From Pyxicephalus adspersus (lineage: Eukaryota > Chordata > Amphibia > Anura > Pyxicephalidae): DNA of 64,000 bases. The translations under genes were made by a program, and so were the position numbers. Shown piece by piece: positions 23,651-35,180 of this stretch; position 1 is the stretch's first letter; each line of letters opens with the position of its first letter. The notes under the pieces are model-generated. The model worked only from the letters and a program-made list of their open reading frames with translations. It searched no databases and was not told where the DNA came from. The stretch spans positions 130,969,375-131,033,374 of the forward strand of contig NC_092860.1 in assembly GCF_032062135.1 (NCBI RefSeq), written 5' to 3'.

Positions 23651-25144
23651 ATTTTCTTTCCAAATTCAGCTTTTTTATTATTCACCTTCAAAGTGGTAGG
23701 TTTGTGTACACCAAATAGTACAAACATTGTTATTTCAGTAAAGAAAGAATATTGGCTCTTGGACTGTGTGATCTGTATTGGTTATGAATGTGAGGCCTAG
23801 TACACACAAGTAGGTTTGTTACCAATTTTGTACTTTGATACCAATTGGTAATCAGAAGTCCTAAAAACACTTCATGCACATGTACAAAATTCTGCTCTTT
23901 CAACCATTTTCCCTTTCATTCATTCATAAGCATGATACAACGTTCTTTGGATATTTACCAACAATTCCAAAGTATCCACAACTAAACGGTCCCCAAAAAC
24001 TCATGATCTGAGTCCACTCCAATTGGATTATCACATGAGACATATGATCAGAAGAAACATCTGTCCTTGTGCAGTAGCCCTAAGTCACAAAGTACTCTGG
24101 CCATGTTTGTGTTTCCCAGCAAATTGTTAGGCACTGTTTCCATGACAATGGCAGGAACACACAAAATGGCCTCCTTCAGTTTGCGTAGGTGAGTGGCGCA
24201 CATTAATATCAGCCGCATAATAACAGGTTAACTTAAAAGAAAATGTAGGCCAAGCTAAATGGCAGGGATTATTGAGCATCAATCTCGTTTGAAACGTACA
24301 ATGCACTTTGCTGTTAATAAGCACCTGAAGACAAATATTTCAAGTAAATTTTCTGTGAACAACAGAAAAGTACATAAGTAGTGACTGTTAGGGAAGTGAT
24401 AATAAAATCAATTGAATAAAAGAAGTGATTTGAAAAGAACTTCAATTCATACTTGACTGCATTAGCACACATATTTGGCGCCCTCCCGTTGCTCGACTTA
24501 TGTGAGGTTTGATGCTCAGGGAATTTGTGGAGCAAGTGTGATGCATGTGCCGATTCTTCAGCGGCTAAAACTTACAGCAGTATTGAAACCCCACTTAGTC
24601 ATGTATTATTGAACTTCACAAAGAACCCCTATGGGCATGATTAATTCTGGTATGTTGCCTGTAATAATATTCTCGGTTTTAGCCGCAAGCATTTTAATTC
24701 TGTAACTTTAACTCCGTTGCAGACAAGATTATCAGTGACCTAGCAGTTATTGTGAGTCTGTAGATTACCTGCAGAGACTAAATTCACCACTTTATGTCAG
24801 AACCATATATTTAGTATAGACACGTTAATTCTGAAGCTGGCCCCAGATGTGAGAAGGAATTTGGATAATGCCGACACCATCCAACTGGGAGCATAAAAAT
24901 TACAGATATTAACGTACACGCACACACATACATACATATGTATATATATGTCAATAGCCTAAAGAGGGTAAAACACCTCCATCTCTGGCTTAACTGGGGG
25001 CATTCAATAAAAGCAAAAATACCCTAAAATCACTAAACTGCTCAGCCAAGAGTGTTTGGGGTCTGGCTGGTTTTTCCTCTGTGACACCAATGCCATAAGA
25101 GCAAGTATGTGCTTTCTTAGCAAATGTACCTGAATGACCTTTCT
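23651..25144. other. Intergenic or intronic; candidate conserved region near 24.56-24.79 kb
   Basis: A (CA/TA)n patch lies at about 24914-24950. Other parts look unique; see findings. Confidence 0.4.
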
Positions 25145-25375
25145 TGACCATTTAACATGGGCAGCCCTTGACTTTCAGGTTTTGGTTAAAACTGGATAAT
25201 AACAATATTTACAGCTCACAGAACATTAGCTTGGTGGTCAGTAGGTAGAATCCTTCTTACATTACTGGACAGTGGGTCCTTACAGATAGCGAAAGAGAGC
25301 CAATGAACCCCTAGCAACATCTGGAGAAACCCTAGAGTTTTACAGAACCCTGGTTGGGAAACACCAGGTTAACGT
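25145..25375 (-). mobile_element. Second hAT-like MITE copy ('ccctggttgggaaacacc')
   Basis: Its right end reads 'ccctggttgggaaacacc', and its interior 'cccctagcaacatctgg' and 'ggtcagtaggtagaatcc' match the copies at 13.3 and 31.5 kb. The left terminus is degraded. Confidence 0.55.
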
Positions 25376-25589
25376 GCCCTTACCCTTCAGGGTAAGCTTT
25401 GGCATCTGATAGTGGGTGCAGATTGTGTTCAGTGTGTGGTCCTGCATGGATCCACTACTGATAAGGTACGTCTAACTATCTAGAGGCCAAAGTTCATGTG
25501 CAGGGTTCAGGTCAATATTAGGGTTCAATGTTAGAGTTTTGTATTGATGGGGAATTTTGTATTGTAGAGTTGTTATTAAACTGAACTAA

Positions 25590-25920
25590 ACCATCAAAAA
25601 AATTGTGACCAGGCAGGTCCTTTATTGCAGAAGGGACAGGTAATGTTCCTTCTGCAAAAAATGAATATATCAAGGTGATCACATTTTTTAATTTAAACTC
25701 ACCTGTCCTTGCTTCATTGTGGGCATCACAATCTTCATCCAATCCTCCTCTGGTTGTTGGATATTAAACCTTGACTGGCCAGGCCGGGATCATGTAACTC
25801 TGCATATCCACGTGGGAGTTAATTTACTCCCGGTAACCCAGGATGCTGAGATACCCATCATAAAAAAAAAAAGATTGTGAACAGGCAGGTAAGTATGTTT
25901 TTCATAAGTGACAGGTTGTC
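25590..25920. repeat. Palindromic interspersed repeat, 'aggcaggtaagtatg' family
   Basis: 'aattgtgaccaggcagg' near 25600 and 'gattgtgaacaggcaggtaa' near 25872 are repeated, and the block between holds 'gcagaagggacagg' and its near reverse complement 'atgttccttctgc'. Related to 3290-3530. Confidence 0.5.
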
Positions 25921-27459
25921 CTGCTTGCTTACAGTTTTTGTATACGGAATTCTATTTGGAATACCAACATGGAGTTCTACTTTATTGGCCCATGAGCATT
26001 ACAGAACAATACAGCAAAATCTTCTGAGGATTTAGCTGTGAAAGGTTAAAAACTAATATATTAATGTGTATTAATTCCTGAGTACATGAAATACCTTTGT
26101 TCATGTGTAAATGGGCCCTAATTGTTAAAGTGATGCTGCTGCTGTTTGCCTTCAGACTCTCCCTCTCTAACTGAAGGTTACTAAGCTCAGTCTGAGAAGC
26201 ACAGGTAGGGAATGGGATTGTTCACTGCTTATCCAACTTTGATTCAAATACAGGTATCATTTTAGGTTACTGAGCTTTGTAAATAACTGGCTTTTTCTAA
26301 ATAAATGTACTAATGAGAATGTGAGGGGTAAATGCCCAGAGGTTTTCCTGACACAGTTTTCCTAGCCATCTCTATAGTGTTCACTGACAGACAAACCCCG
26401 CTCAGTGCTTCACAAGGCTAGTTGCACCATCCCAGCACACAATTGCCCCCAAGACTTGGGTGCACAAAAAATTGCCCCTGGGGGGAGAAGGATTGGCAAA
26501 TGACCAGATAGCCCACAAGGCAAACAGGTCCACAGTGACAATGAGGACAGAATACAGACAGAAATTATTCCAGGCATTAAATAGTAAAATATGTGATTGA
26601 CAGACTGGGTGGGGAATGCAGAGTGAATCTTATATTATTCAGCAAGTGAAATCAATTGAAGCACTCAGACATAGAGAAGTAAAGACAGCTACTTGTTGGA
26701 TGACTACAAGTAACAGCAAGTCTGCAATTATTAGAAGAGCACAGATCCCCATTGCTAGGGTGTGACACACTGGGAGCAATGGGTAACATATTGCTGACAA
26801 AAAAGACGCCAAAGGGCAGAATGTCTTCTAGAGACACGCTAACCGTGGGTCCAAAGTACTGCTACTCCCTATGTGTGGCTGTTCAGGATATTAGAATAGG
26901 GGAATTTAAGTCACATTTAAGCTCAAATACTTTTATTTGTTTTTAAATAGATATATTTGCTGATATCTTTTGTAATATCCCGTGGAGTTAAGCTGTAAAG
27001 AACAACTCTAGGTTGTCAAGATTTCTAATTAAGGGCAATTTAAGCATAGTGACATATATATACTCCTGGATACAAAAGTGCCTATAGCATTTTATACATT
27101 TACATTTTGTCCCCAGTCAACTGGAATGATGCTGGGTGTCATTCAAACCAGGGACTAGTGACATCTAGTGTTCTAAAAGAGGTACTACAGAAGGCAGCTC
27201 TGGATACTGCAGCATGAAATGCCTATTTAAAATAAGTGTAGTTAGACTTTAAGAGCTAATCTTGTGATAACCAGTGCACATGTGCTGATGATGTATGGGT
27301 TATTGCATGAAAAGACATTTGTTCAGACATTCTATTGTTTTTACTAGGGTCATGTATGCATTACATGTATGCCTGCTATAGAATAACTGTTTTTGTGCAT
27401 TTTTTTTCAACAAGTGTCAAGGGATGTTTAAAAGTTCATGCATTTCCATACTTTGTCAA
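25921..27459. other. Intergenic or intronic, nothing recognised
   Basis: No splice-supported exon. A purine-rich spot lies at about 26478-26492. Chance frames only. Confidence 0.4.
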
Positions 27460-27617
27460 GGGGCCCGATTTATTAAAGTAGCAAGTAGAGAGGATAAACT
27501 TTCATCAGTGAAGCTGGGTGATCCAACAAACCTGGAATGGATTTCTTCAAAGCTATTTGCTTGCAAATGTTTTCAACCCTGGACCAGATCTTGTCCAGGT
27601 TTGCTGGAATCAGGCCC
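27460..27617. mobile_element. Fold-back MITE (family F1), diverged
   Basis: Starts 'ggcccgatttattaaag' and ends 'gaatcaggcccattg'. Holds 'cagtgaagctgggtgatcc' and 'acctggaatggatttctt'. The right arm is short compared with the copy at 47.8 kb, so the element is internally shortened. Confidence 0.75.
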
Positions 27618-29108
27618 ATTGGGTGTTGATCTGTCCACATTGGAATTTAGTTGCATTAAAATACATATCAAGCAGCAGTACCATTTTTTATTATGGCAGA
27701 TTCATGTCTATATGCTGCTTTTTTAAGTGTTTATGAAAGAAGAATGTAAGGGCCCATGCAACATTTTTTTAAAGGTAGGTATATTAGGGGTCCTAGCTAC
27801 ACATATGTATACTAAAAACTGCAACATCCCTACATAATCTCTGCATTGACCATTTTGCTGGGAACAGTGAAAACATCTGGACAGTGACACGTTGTACCCA
27901 AATGTTTTCTCTTCCAAAACAGACAATTCCAAGTACACACCTCAATTCAGGACATATCAGAGCTGATGGTTCCTTTTGTCCAGAGATCTCATTTTTAAAC
28001 AGTGAAAGGTTTTTCTAATGGATCTTAATGCTTCCACAATGTGCTTTCCTGCATAGAGCAGGCAGTTAGAGTGTGAAGTGTACACACGAATGCTATTATT
28101 TTGTCAAAAAATAGAAAGAAATGATAGGGTTATTTTGCAGCATTTTTTTATCTGTCCTGAATTCCTTTTGTATTTTCAGTTTCCAAAACCTTGTACTGAA
28201 TGATTGTTTAGTGAATGTAAGTGAAATATAAATGTATTTTGCCTGAATGTGTCTAATCACAGAATGGTTTGACCTAGGCTGAAATACGTGGAATCAGACC
28301 CCATATAAAAACCCAGTATACAATCTTGGCATGCTTTGGGTGCCTGGATGAATAACATTATACATGAATGACCAATCAAGGTAGTCAAATGGTCCAGGAG
28401 AAGGTGTCTGGTGCCACGGGGGTGATCATAGATGTTGCATTGCTGAGGGAGGTTACTTAAGAACTTTTAAGAAAACCTATGGTAAAAAGAAATATGGAGG
28501 CTGCCATAATGGCTGATAGCTGTCTGTTCATTTAATGCATTAGGCCTGGAACAAGTGCACCAGATAAGTCAGATTGTCATGTAGACTTCATTAATAGCAA
28601 CCTCCATTTTTATAGCATAACCCCTACGTTTCTATTTTAGCAGTTGTGGAGGGTTTCCTAATATGATGGTGCTGTACGATGGGCACCACAATTGGACCTA
28701 GTGCATTTTAGACATTCTTTCCTCCTTCGCTAACAAATTTAAATAATTTCCAAGTAAAATTCAATTCTAGATTATGTAGGGGGTACAGGAGTAAAGGAAG
28801 ACACAGAGGGATATTAGTATTACGGCCATTTAACCTGCATTTTCAGAAAGAGAGTTAATAAATAAATAAATATATATATATATATATATATAGTTATTAT
28901 AATATATATACAGTTATATATATATATTTGCTTTACTTTAAAATGCATTGGTTTTTTTTTTGCTACATATAGACCTGTAAGTGTTACCTGTATCAACCTA
29001 TCAAGTTGAGCTTGAAGCAATGATTTCATACTTACACTGTAGATATTTCCTTAAAAACTAAAAACCATATTAAACAGTAGCAACCAGAAAACGTACAGCA
29101 GTACAGTA

Positions 29109-29156
<48 letters not shown>

Positions 29157-29237
29157 TGTATATACAAGTTGAAAAGTTATTGGCCTACATAAAACTGGGA
29201 AACATAGAACTGGGTACAACTATGAAAAAACTGATGA
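27618..29237. other. Intergenic or intronic with two (TA)n microsatellites
   Basis: (TA)n runs lie at about 28870-28892 with further TA blocks to 28928, and at about 29116-29153. Otherwise no recognised feature. Confidence 0.5.
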
Positions 29238-29450
29238 TGTGACAGCAAAATGAGGCTCCTGCTGGACCTTCTACAAGTACAAAGCAACTAGGTTGTCATT
29301 AATTGAGACTGATGTTTCGGTGGGGTGTAATGTGAGAAAGGTGGACTGCACTCTGATGAAATGTTGTTCTTAATAAATGACAATCTAGTTGCTTTGTACT
29401 TGTGACCCAAGTCCTCCGAGTCCCTCTGTACCATTCATTTTGTCACATAG
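29238..29450. repeat. Inverted-repeat element with 27-bp core arms
   Basis: Arms 29274-29300 and 29376-29402 are inverted copies ('aagtacaaagcaactag' against 'ctagttgctttgtactt') with one or two mismatches. Outside them 'atgtgacagcaaaatga' and 'tcattttgtcacat' continue the symmetry. No coding capacity. Confidence 0.75.
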
Positions 29451-30069
29451 TCAGGCAGAAAAAAAACCTACACTATAGTGCACCACAATTCACAGATGTA
29501 AACTGGGTTTTTGTTGGTGCATTGCATTGAAAAAACAATTGTGCATGTATGTGTTAATATGCATTGAGGTGAGCTGCCAGGCAATGCAGAATTATTGGGT
29601 TGCCTTAAAGTAAGCCACTTCAAGTAAGTTCACTTATTCAATGATGCCCCCTCCTTCTTTACTTCTTTACTTGAAGGATAACTATATATAAAGTAAAGTA
29701 CAGATATCTATTGCCCCCTGTCTGTAGTGAAGAAATGTAAATTGCACTTCTATATGTGTTGTGTTATTAGATAGATATACTTACCACAACATTTTGCATT
29801 CCTGATATGCTGGTTCTACTGCCCGCTCCAGATCCTTTAAACACTGTACAAAAGTGCAAAGAGGGGCTGATCCTATCACCCTGCGGTCAGGTTTCCTGAG
29901 CAATCTTGATCTACGAGAAGGATTGTTGTGAGATTTGGCCTACTCAACATTCTCAGCAATTATTGTGCACTTTTATCCAATGTTTTAGGGAAGGGGCACC
30001 TTGATCAAGTGCAAGGTCCAGTACCTCCATGCTGAAGCATGCATGCATTTTTCCACTTGTATTTTTTTT
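29451..30069. other. Intergenic or intronic, nothing recognised
   Basis: Unassigned sequence of mixed composition. Confidence 0.4.
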
Positions 30070-30272
30070 AAGCTCTCCAAGGCTGGAGAGGATACATTTT
30101 CATAGATGAACCTGGGTGATCCAGCAAACCTGGAATGGATTTCTTATACTATTTGTTAGCAAATGTTTTCAATTCTGGACCAGACCAATTCCAGATTTAA
30201 TAGATCACCCAGGTTCACTGATAAATGTGTATCCTTTCCAGTCTTGAGAAGCTTTATTAAATCAGGACCATC
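30070..30272. mobile_element. Fold-back MITE (family F1)
   Basis: Long imperfect inverted repeat: 'agctctccaaggctggagag' on the left, 'ccagtcttgagaagctt' on the right, with 'cctgggtgatccagcaaacc' mirrored by 'tagatcacccagg'. Full-length member of the family at 47.8 kb. Confidence 0.85.
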
Positions 30273-30279
30273 ATAGTGC

Positions 30280-30475
30280 CTGGTTTAATTAAGTTTTTCT
30301 AGGCTGGATAAAATAGACTATCATGGATTAACCTGGGTGAGTCAGAAAACCTGGAATAGATCCAGTGTGGGATTGAAAACATTTGCCAAATAATAGCTAA
30401 CAATTAAAAAAAAATCCAGGTTCACCCATAATAGTTTATATTTTCCATCCTCAGAGAAGTTTAATATATCAGGCT
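30280..30475. mobile_element. Fold-back MITE (family F1), older copy adjacent to the previous one
   Basis: Reads 'tttttctaggctggata', 'aacctgggtgagtcag', 'gattgaaaacatttgcc' and 'atatcaggctgat', parallel to the preceding copy but more diverged. The two lie about 8 bases apart. Confidence 0.75.
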
Positions 30476-31401
30476 GATAGTGTGAATGAGCTCCACTCCA
30501 CTAAGCTAAGTAAACATAAATTTTGCTAATTGCATAATCTATATTCCATACCTCCAATCTTTTGAGATAGTAAAAAGAAAGGTTTTGCAACTGAATATTT
30601 TACCAATGGACAGAACCCTCATGCCTTCTTCCAGTTAGACAGACCTCTTTTGATTTAAAGCCAAACTAAGCTCCACAAAACCTCTCTCCACATCAGCAAT
30701 GCAACATCTGAAAGCAGACATACCATGCACCATGGGTTTATTTTACCTGGGACCAAATGCTGAGAATTTGAGCTTAGCTGTAAATTTGTCACACCCGCCA
30801 CCCAGTAGCAGCGCACTTGCTGTGTACTTTAGTGACTAGGCAAAAGTCCTTGTGTTCATTAGTTATTCATATCTGTCATTTCTTATAACATTATAATACC
30901 ATTCTCCCATCTCTGGCGGCTTTGTCCTTTGTTGCAATCACATTAACACATCATTGTACAAAGGTACAGGACATAATCATTTACACAGAATTAATACTTT
31001 GTGTTCCCATTCCCAGTACATTCCCAATGTCAAATGTCACAAACATTAAAGAACATTCACTTATCTCAATTAGCACACATACACACATAGCACTTTCATA
31101 ATATTCATAAATTGACTCTATACTCTTCTGCGTGAACAAAATACTGCAAATATTACTTCCTGGGCACCAAAGTTTAACTTTTCAGATTTAGATTCATCTT
31201 ACATTCAACATTACTGTTAAAAAAAGGCATAATTTTTTCAGTGGCCCTTGGGAAGTCACTTTTTTCTGATCATTGTTCTTGGCAAATATGGATCCATACA
31301 TTTATCATCCACCCATCCACATAGATTGATGGGGTGGATGAGTGGAGGATGAATGGCTGGATGGGGTTGAATGCCTGTACCCCTCAGTCCATGTGGTTTA
31401 T
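30476..31401. other. Unique-looking non-coding sequence
   Basis: No repeat recognised. Contains several ATTA words and 'ggctttgtcctttgttgc'; see findings for the conserved-element hypothesis. A small symmetrical segment 'ccacccatccac'/'gtggatgag' sits near 31307-31345. Confidence 0.4.
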
Positions 31402-31690
31402 GTAGAACAGTGTTTTTTGACTTTTTTAAGATGGGGGAACCCTTTGAAATAGACATTCAGGTCTTCAATGACTTTATGCACAACTCACAGTATAATAATG
31501 TGATAGTCGTTAGGAAGAATGCCTCTTACATTTCTATCCAATGGGAACAATGTCACTCTTACAGATAGCCAAAAAGATCATTGGTATCTATTAAACTGAC
31601 CTGAGAGGCACAAATTGTTTAAGGAATCCATAGTAACCTCTGGAAGAACTCTAGGGCTCCACAAAACCCTGGTTGGGAACCAATGCTGTA
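31402..31690 (-). mobile_element. Third hAT-like MITE copy, longest
   Basis: Left end 'aacagtgttttttgac', right end 'ccctggttgggaaccaatg'. The interior, 'cagatagccaaaaagatca', 'attaaactgacctgag' and 'taacctctggaagaa', lines up with 13258-13495. Confidence 0.65.
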
Positions 31691-31734
31691 GAGACTTCAT
31701 AGGAAACCACAGTGACCAGTGTGGTAATGCACAG

Positions 31735-31911
31735 GAATATGGTACTATCCATGACGTGTGAATGTGACGTGACATCATGATACCAGACCCTACCCACTCT
31801 CCCATCGCAGGACTTTGCAAAAATAAGAGTGGGTACCCGTGCCCGTTCCCAAAAAAGTCAGGGCACGGCGTTCCCAAACGTGTCCACCCCACTACACCCC
31901 TGGTAACACAC
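31735..31911 (+). mobile_element. MITE ending 'cactacacccctg', partial
   Basis: Shares 'cactctcccatcgcagg', 'ctttgcaaaaataagagtgg' and the end 'ccccactacacccctg' with the fuller copy at 35942-36300. The left terminus was not found. Confidence 0.65.
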
Positions 31912-32741
31912 CCAGAAATATCTAAAAAACGAGGAGAATGAGCAGTAAAGTGGTGACTTTTCAAGAAACAGACTGCTGAATAGGTAAGTATACAAAGTCT
32001 TCCTGAAATAGGTATATTGTATATAATGTTATAGAAAAGTAAAATCTGTGCTGAAAAAAGTTCCTTTTAATCATAAAAATGTTATCTAACCTCACTGGGA
32101 CTAAAAAATGCAGTCTCATAAAGAATTAATTAAATTAATAAAAAGCTTAACACAATGTAAATATTTTGGCAGTTCTATAATTTATTTATTTATATAACAG
32201 TCTAGAAAGAGGAATATTTGTATTATTATTTTTATCATTATTGTTTTTTGGTATTTATTATTTGTAATGCAGTGGAATGAGGGACAGATGGATTGGAGGT
32301 GACAGGATGGCTGGAGGTGTGCATGTAGGAAGAGTAAAGTATATAGGTAAATGACACAACTCTGCCACGCCTCCATTAAATAACTGATTGAATAAACTGG
32401 AAAGTGCCTAATTTCACATCTACTTTATTTTAATATTTATTAGTATTACCGGTATTTATATTATGACTTTATATTAGCTTTAAGAGAAAAGAAAAGGAAT
32501 GTAAAGATTTAAAAGCTGGGTAAAAGGTTTAGTGCCTTTTACTTTTTAATAGTTAAATAATACATTTTGTAGATATACCCACCCACAAAGAGGAGTATAA
32601 AGGATCTAAACCTCAAATCAGAGACAGTTGGGGAGGTATGGGATGATATATAAGAGACAGTTCCAGTATATTGATGATGAGACAAGTGTGCAGTTTGTGT
32701 CCTGGTGCACTTTGTATTCCAATGTTGCAATGGTTAGTGAT

Positions 32742-32743
<2 letters not shown>
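31912..32743. other. Intergenic, nothing recognised
   Basis: AT-rich sequence upstream of the candidate first exon; no repeat matched. Confidence 0.4.
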
Positions 32744-32781
<38 letters not shown>

Positions 32782-32795
32782 ATATATATGTATGA
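32744..32795. repeat. (TA)n microsatellite
   Basis: About 14 uninterrupted TA units followed by TATG-interrupted units. It lies about 280 bases before the candidate start codon at 33076. Confidence 0.9.
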
Positions 32796-33075
32796 TCTCT
32801 GGTATGAGTGTGATCATGCCTCCTGTGTGTCCCCATGTCACAGTGACACAGTCCTCCTCTCTGTCTCCAGCTTGCCCCTCCTTCCTTCTCTTCTCCAGTC
32901 CTCCCATCCTGCTCAGGCTGTGCTCCCTGCGCTCCAGCGTTCAGCAGCCAGGCACTGGTGGAGGAGAGAGAACAAGCCAGGCAGCACCTAGTTTCAGGAC
33001 TGTCCAGCCTCATTGCACCAGCTGCACCCTTCCCTGCCCTTCCTCTTCTCCTGCACAGCTGTGTATCCCATTAGG
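32796..33075 (+). promoter_or_regulatory. Putative promoter-proximal region and 5' leader
   Basis: The stretch is far more C/T- and GC-rich than its surroundings ('tgctccctgcgctccagcg', 'ctgcccttcctcttctcc') and runs straight into a start codon in good context. Abrupt GC enrichment before an ATG-donor pair suits a 5' UTR. CpG density looks only modest, so this would not be a strong CpG island. Confidence 0.45.
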
Positions 33076-33144
33076 ATGGCGAGCTGTGGGCTCCCTGAAG
33101 ATGCTCTCCTAGCCTTCCTCTCCAACCACACCTCCTGCAGCCAG
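33076..33144 (+). CDS. Candidate first coding exon (23 codons) of an unidentified gene
   Basis: ATG at 33076-33078 has A at -3 and G at +4. Twenty-three codons follow, beginning MASCGLPEDALLAFLS and ending HTSCSQ, directly before GTAGGT (33145-33150), a good donor that leaves phase 0. The short peptide has a LLAFL helix-like core and is not a clear signal peptide. A GC-rich leader precedes it, which fits a first exon. No second exon was found in the following 30 kb by eye, and the gene is not recognised. A non-coding leader or chance frame remains possible. Confidence 0.5.
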
Positions 33145-35089
33145 GTAGGTGATTCTGGAATGTGTCCATGCTAAAGGTCATTGAGAAGGTGACCAGCTAA
33201 GCAGCTTGTATCTCATCCTACCTCCAGCTCTCCACATCCCCCTTCCTCACTAAGAGTCTGGCTTTCAAGGAGTTAAGGTCAACCTTTTGCCTTTATCAAA
33301 CTTTCAATGTCTTCACATGCTTGGTCCCCCTACATTTCTTGGTGGACTTTGTTAGTCATTTGTAGCACCTCTAAGGTTTAGGTTATCATTGCAGCACTGG
33401 TACCTCTAATCAGCTTACAAGAACACATTCAATATTTTGTTTTCCCTACTTAACCCCCACTAAACTCTGGTGCATTCCCACCAAGCTGCATACATAACTA
33501 CTTTTTTTTTTTTTTTTTTTAAAGAACTGCATCAAGTAGGTAGGGTGTAACCTTGGAAGTCTGCACCAAGCTGGCCACCTTCACCTTAAGGGGCATGAAC
33601 TGCAGACAGGCGCCCGAACCTGTAGATTTTTTTTATTGCTGCAAACGTTCACCTGTACTTTAAATGCTGCATGCCGGAGATGAATTGTGTTGGCATTCCA
33701 ATGCGTCTTAAAAAAATGGCAAGGCTTAAAGGCTTTATATTTCCAGGTGCCTTTTATAGGTTCCTCCAAGGAGTAATTTATCTATGGTAGGGTAGGATCA
33801 GTTCTTTTAACTCATAAAAAGCTATTTTATACTAAACTGCTGTTTTCTCAATGCGCACTGGGTTTTTGATGTAGGAGATTTTATCTTTCCAGCATGAAAA
33901 ATGGAATGCCTATATAGAATGTGAATATATATAGGGATGGTATAGGGGATTGGATGGCTAAGGTGCATCCACCTCGGTGGCCATATGTCCTGAAGCAGAA
34001 CATCTAGTGTCATCTATGTGTGTGGATCAGACACATACAGAAAGCAGCACAGGGTATACTGTCCTTGCTAGACAGCAATCAGGGACAGTCACTTATCTTC
34101 CTCCAACCTTTAGTAATCAGTTTTCTCTGTGAATCACTGATGTACAGCAGTCTGTTTGAACATCATAAGAATCAGTGGAAACCCATCCAGAAGAGTCCCC
34201 GTGTTTGATGGACTAGCTAGCTTTGGCTTGTGAACAAGTGAACTTGTCTCACTTGAAGTGGGATAAAGCAAATTCTGTGCTGGGAAATGGATTGTACACC
34301 TGCGTCTCACCGTGCCCTTTTGGTTGTAAAGTTACAGCTTGTGCTAGCAGAAAAAAGGTTAATAAGGAAATAGTGTGACCGGTGACTTTTGCCACGGGAA
34401 CTTCTGCTGAGTGATCGAGATCACGGGGAACGGCAGATCCCAAGAGACATGAGCCCGGCGTGGTGGAATTAATACTCCTGATGATGTCACGGAGTAGAGT
34501 AGCCTAGCACAGCTGAGTTGTTTTCCATAGCACGTTATTTCCAGTGTGGCCTGTGATTCACTGATAATATCAACGAGTTAATGTTGCCTCATGTGTAACT
34601 TTTTTTTTTTATTACATGCATGGAGAAAATCACAAATACATAGCAGGGATTCGCCAAGCTGTTCAAAAGACATTGAACAGACAGATGATTTTTCAAGTTT
34701 AGGTAAAAGTCAGTGCATTTAATGATTTGATAAGTGAAGTCCTACTGTAGCAAGAGGAGTGAGACTGCTTGGTCAGAAAGAACAGAGGAATAAAGGAAAT
34801 TATAAATAAAACATTTTATAGTAAATAGAGGATATATATATCTCAGGCACCATCAGGTCGTCACAGACAGCCATACTCTTGGCTGGTTCCTGCTAGTTGT
34901 TTTCTGTACAGGATTCTGAGCCCCATCACCTGCCTCATATATAAAACATGAAAATCCCTATTTACTCACCCCTTTGGATTACTTGTATTACTTTACCCCC
35001 CTATGGGTTACTAGACCACATCCGGCCACTTTTGCCAGATATAGCTCCAAAACTTCTACACTGTATTAATTCCTATTCACGGTACTTAT
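33145..35089. other. Presumed first intron, nothing recognised
   Basis: Sequence after the candidate donor. Holds a T run at about 33503-33521. No transposon family was recognised here. Confidence 0.35.
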
Positions 35090-35180
35090 GTTCCATCATC
35101 CATTAAAAAGAGACTCCAAGAAAAACCCTGAGGAAGCCACAAGGCAAAACGCGTCGGGTAAAGAGACGACTGCCTAAATT
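35090..35180 (+). repeat. 'cctgaggaagcc..aaaacgcgtcgg' repeat core
   Basis: 'ccctgaggaagccacaagg' followed by 'caaaacgcgtcggg' resembles the core of the inverted repeat at 48.5-48.7 kb ('tgaggaagccctatgggg'). I recall this motif as abundant in amphibian DNA. Only the core is kept. Confidence 0.55.

Noticed and set aside
32744..32795. (TA)n tract as a TATA box for the candidate gene.
   Set aside because: It is a microsatellite about 280 bases from the ATG, with no evidence that it positions transcription.
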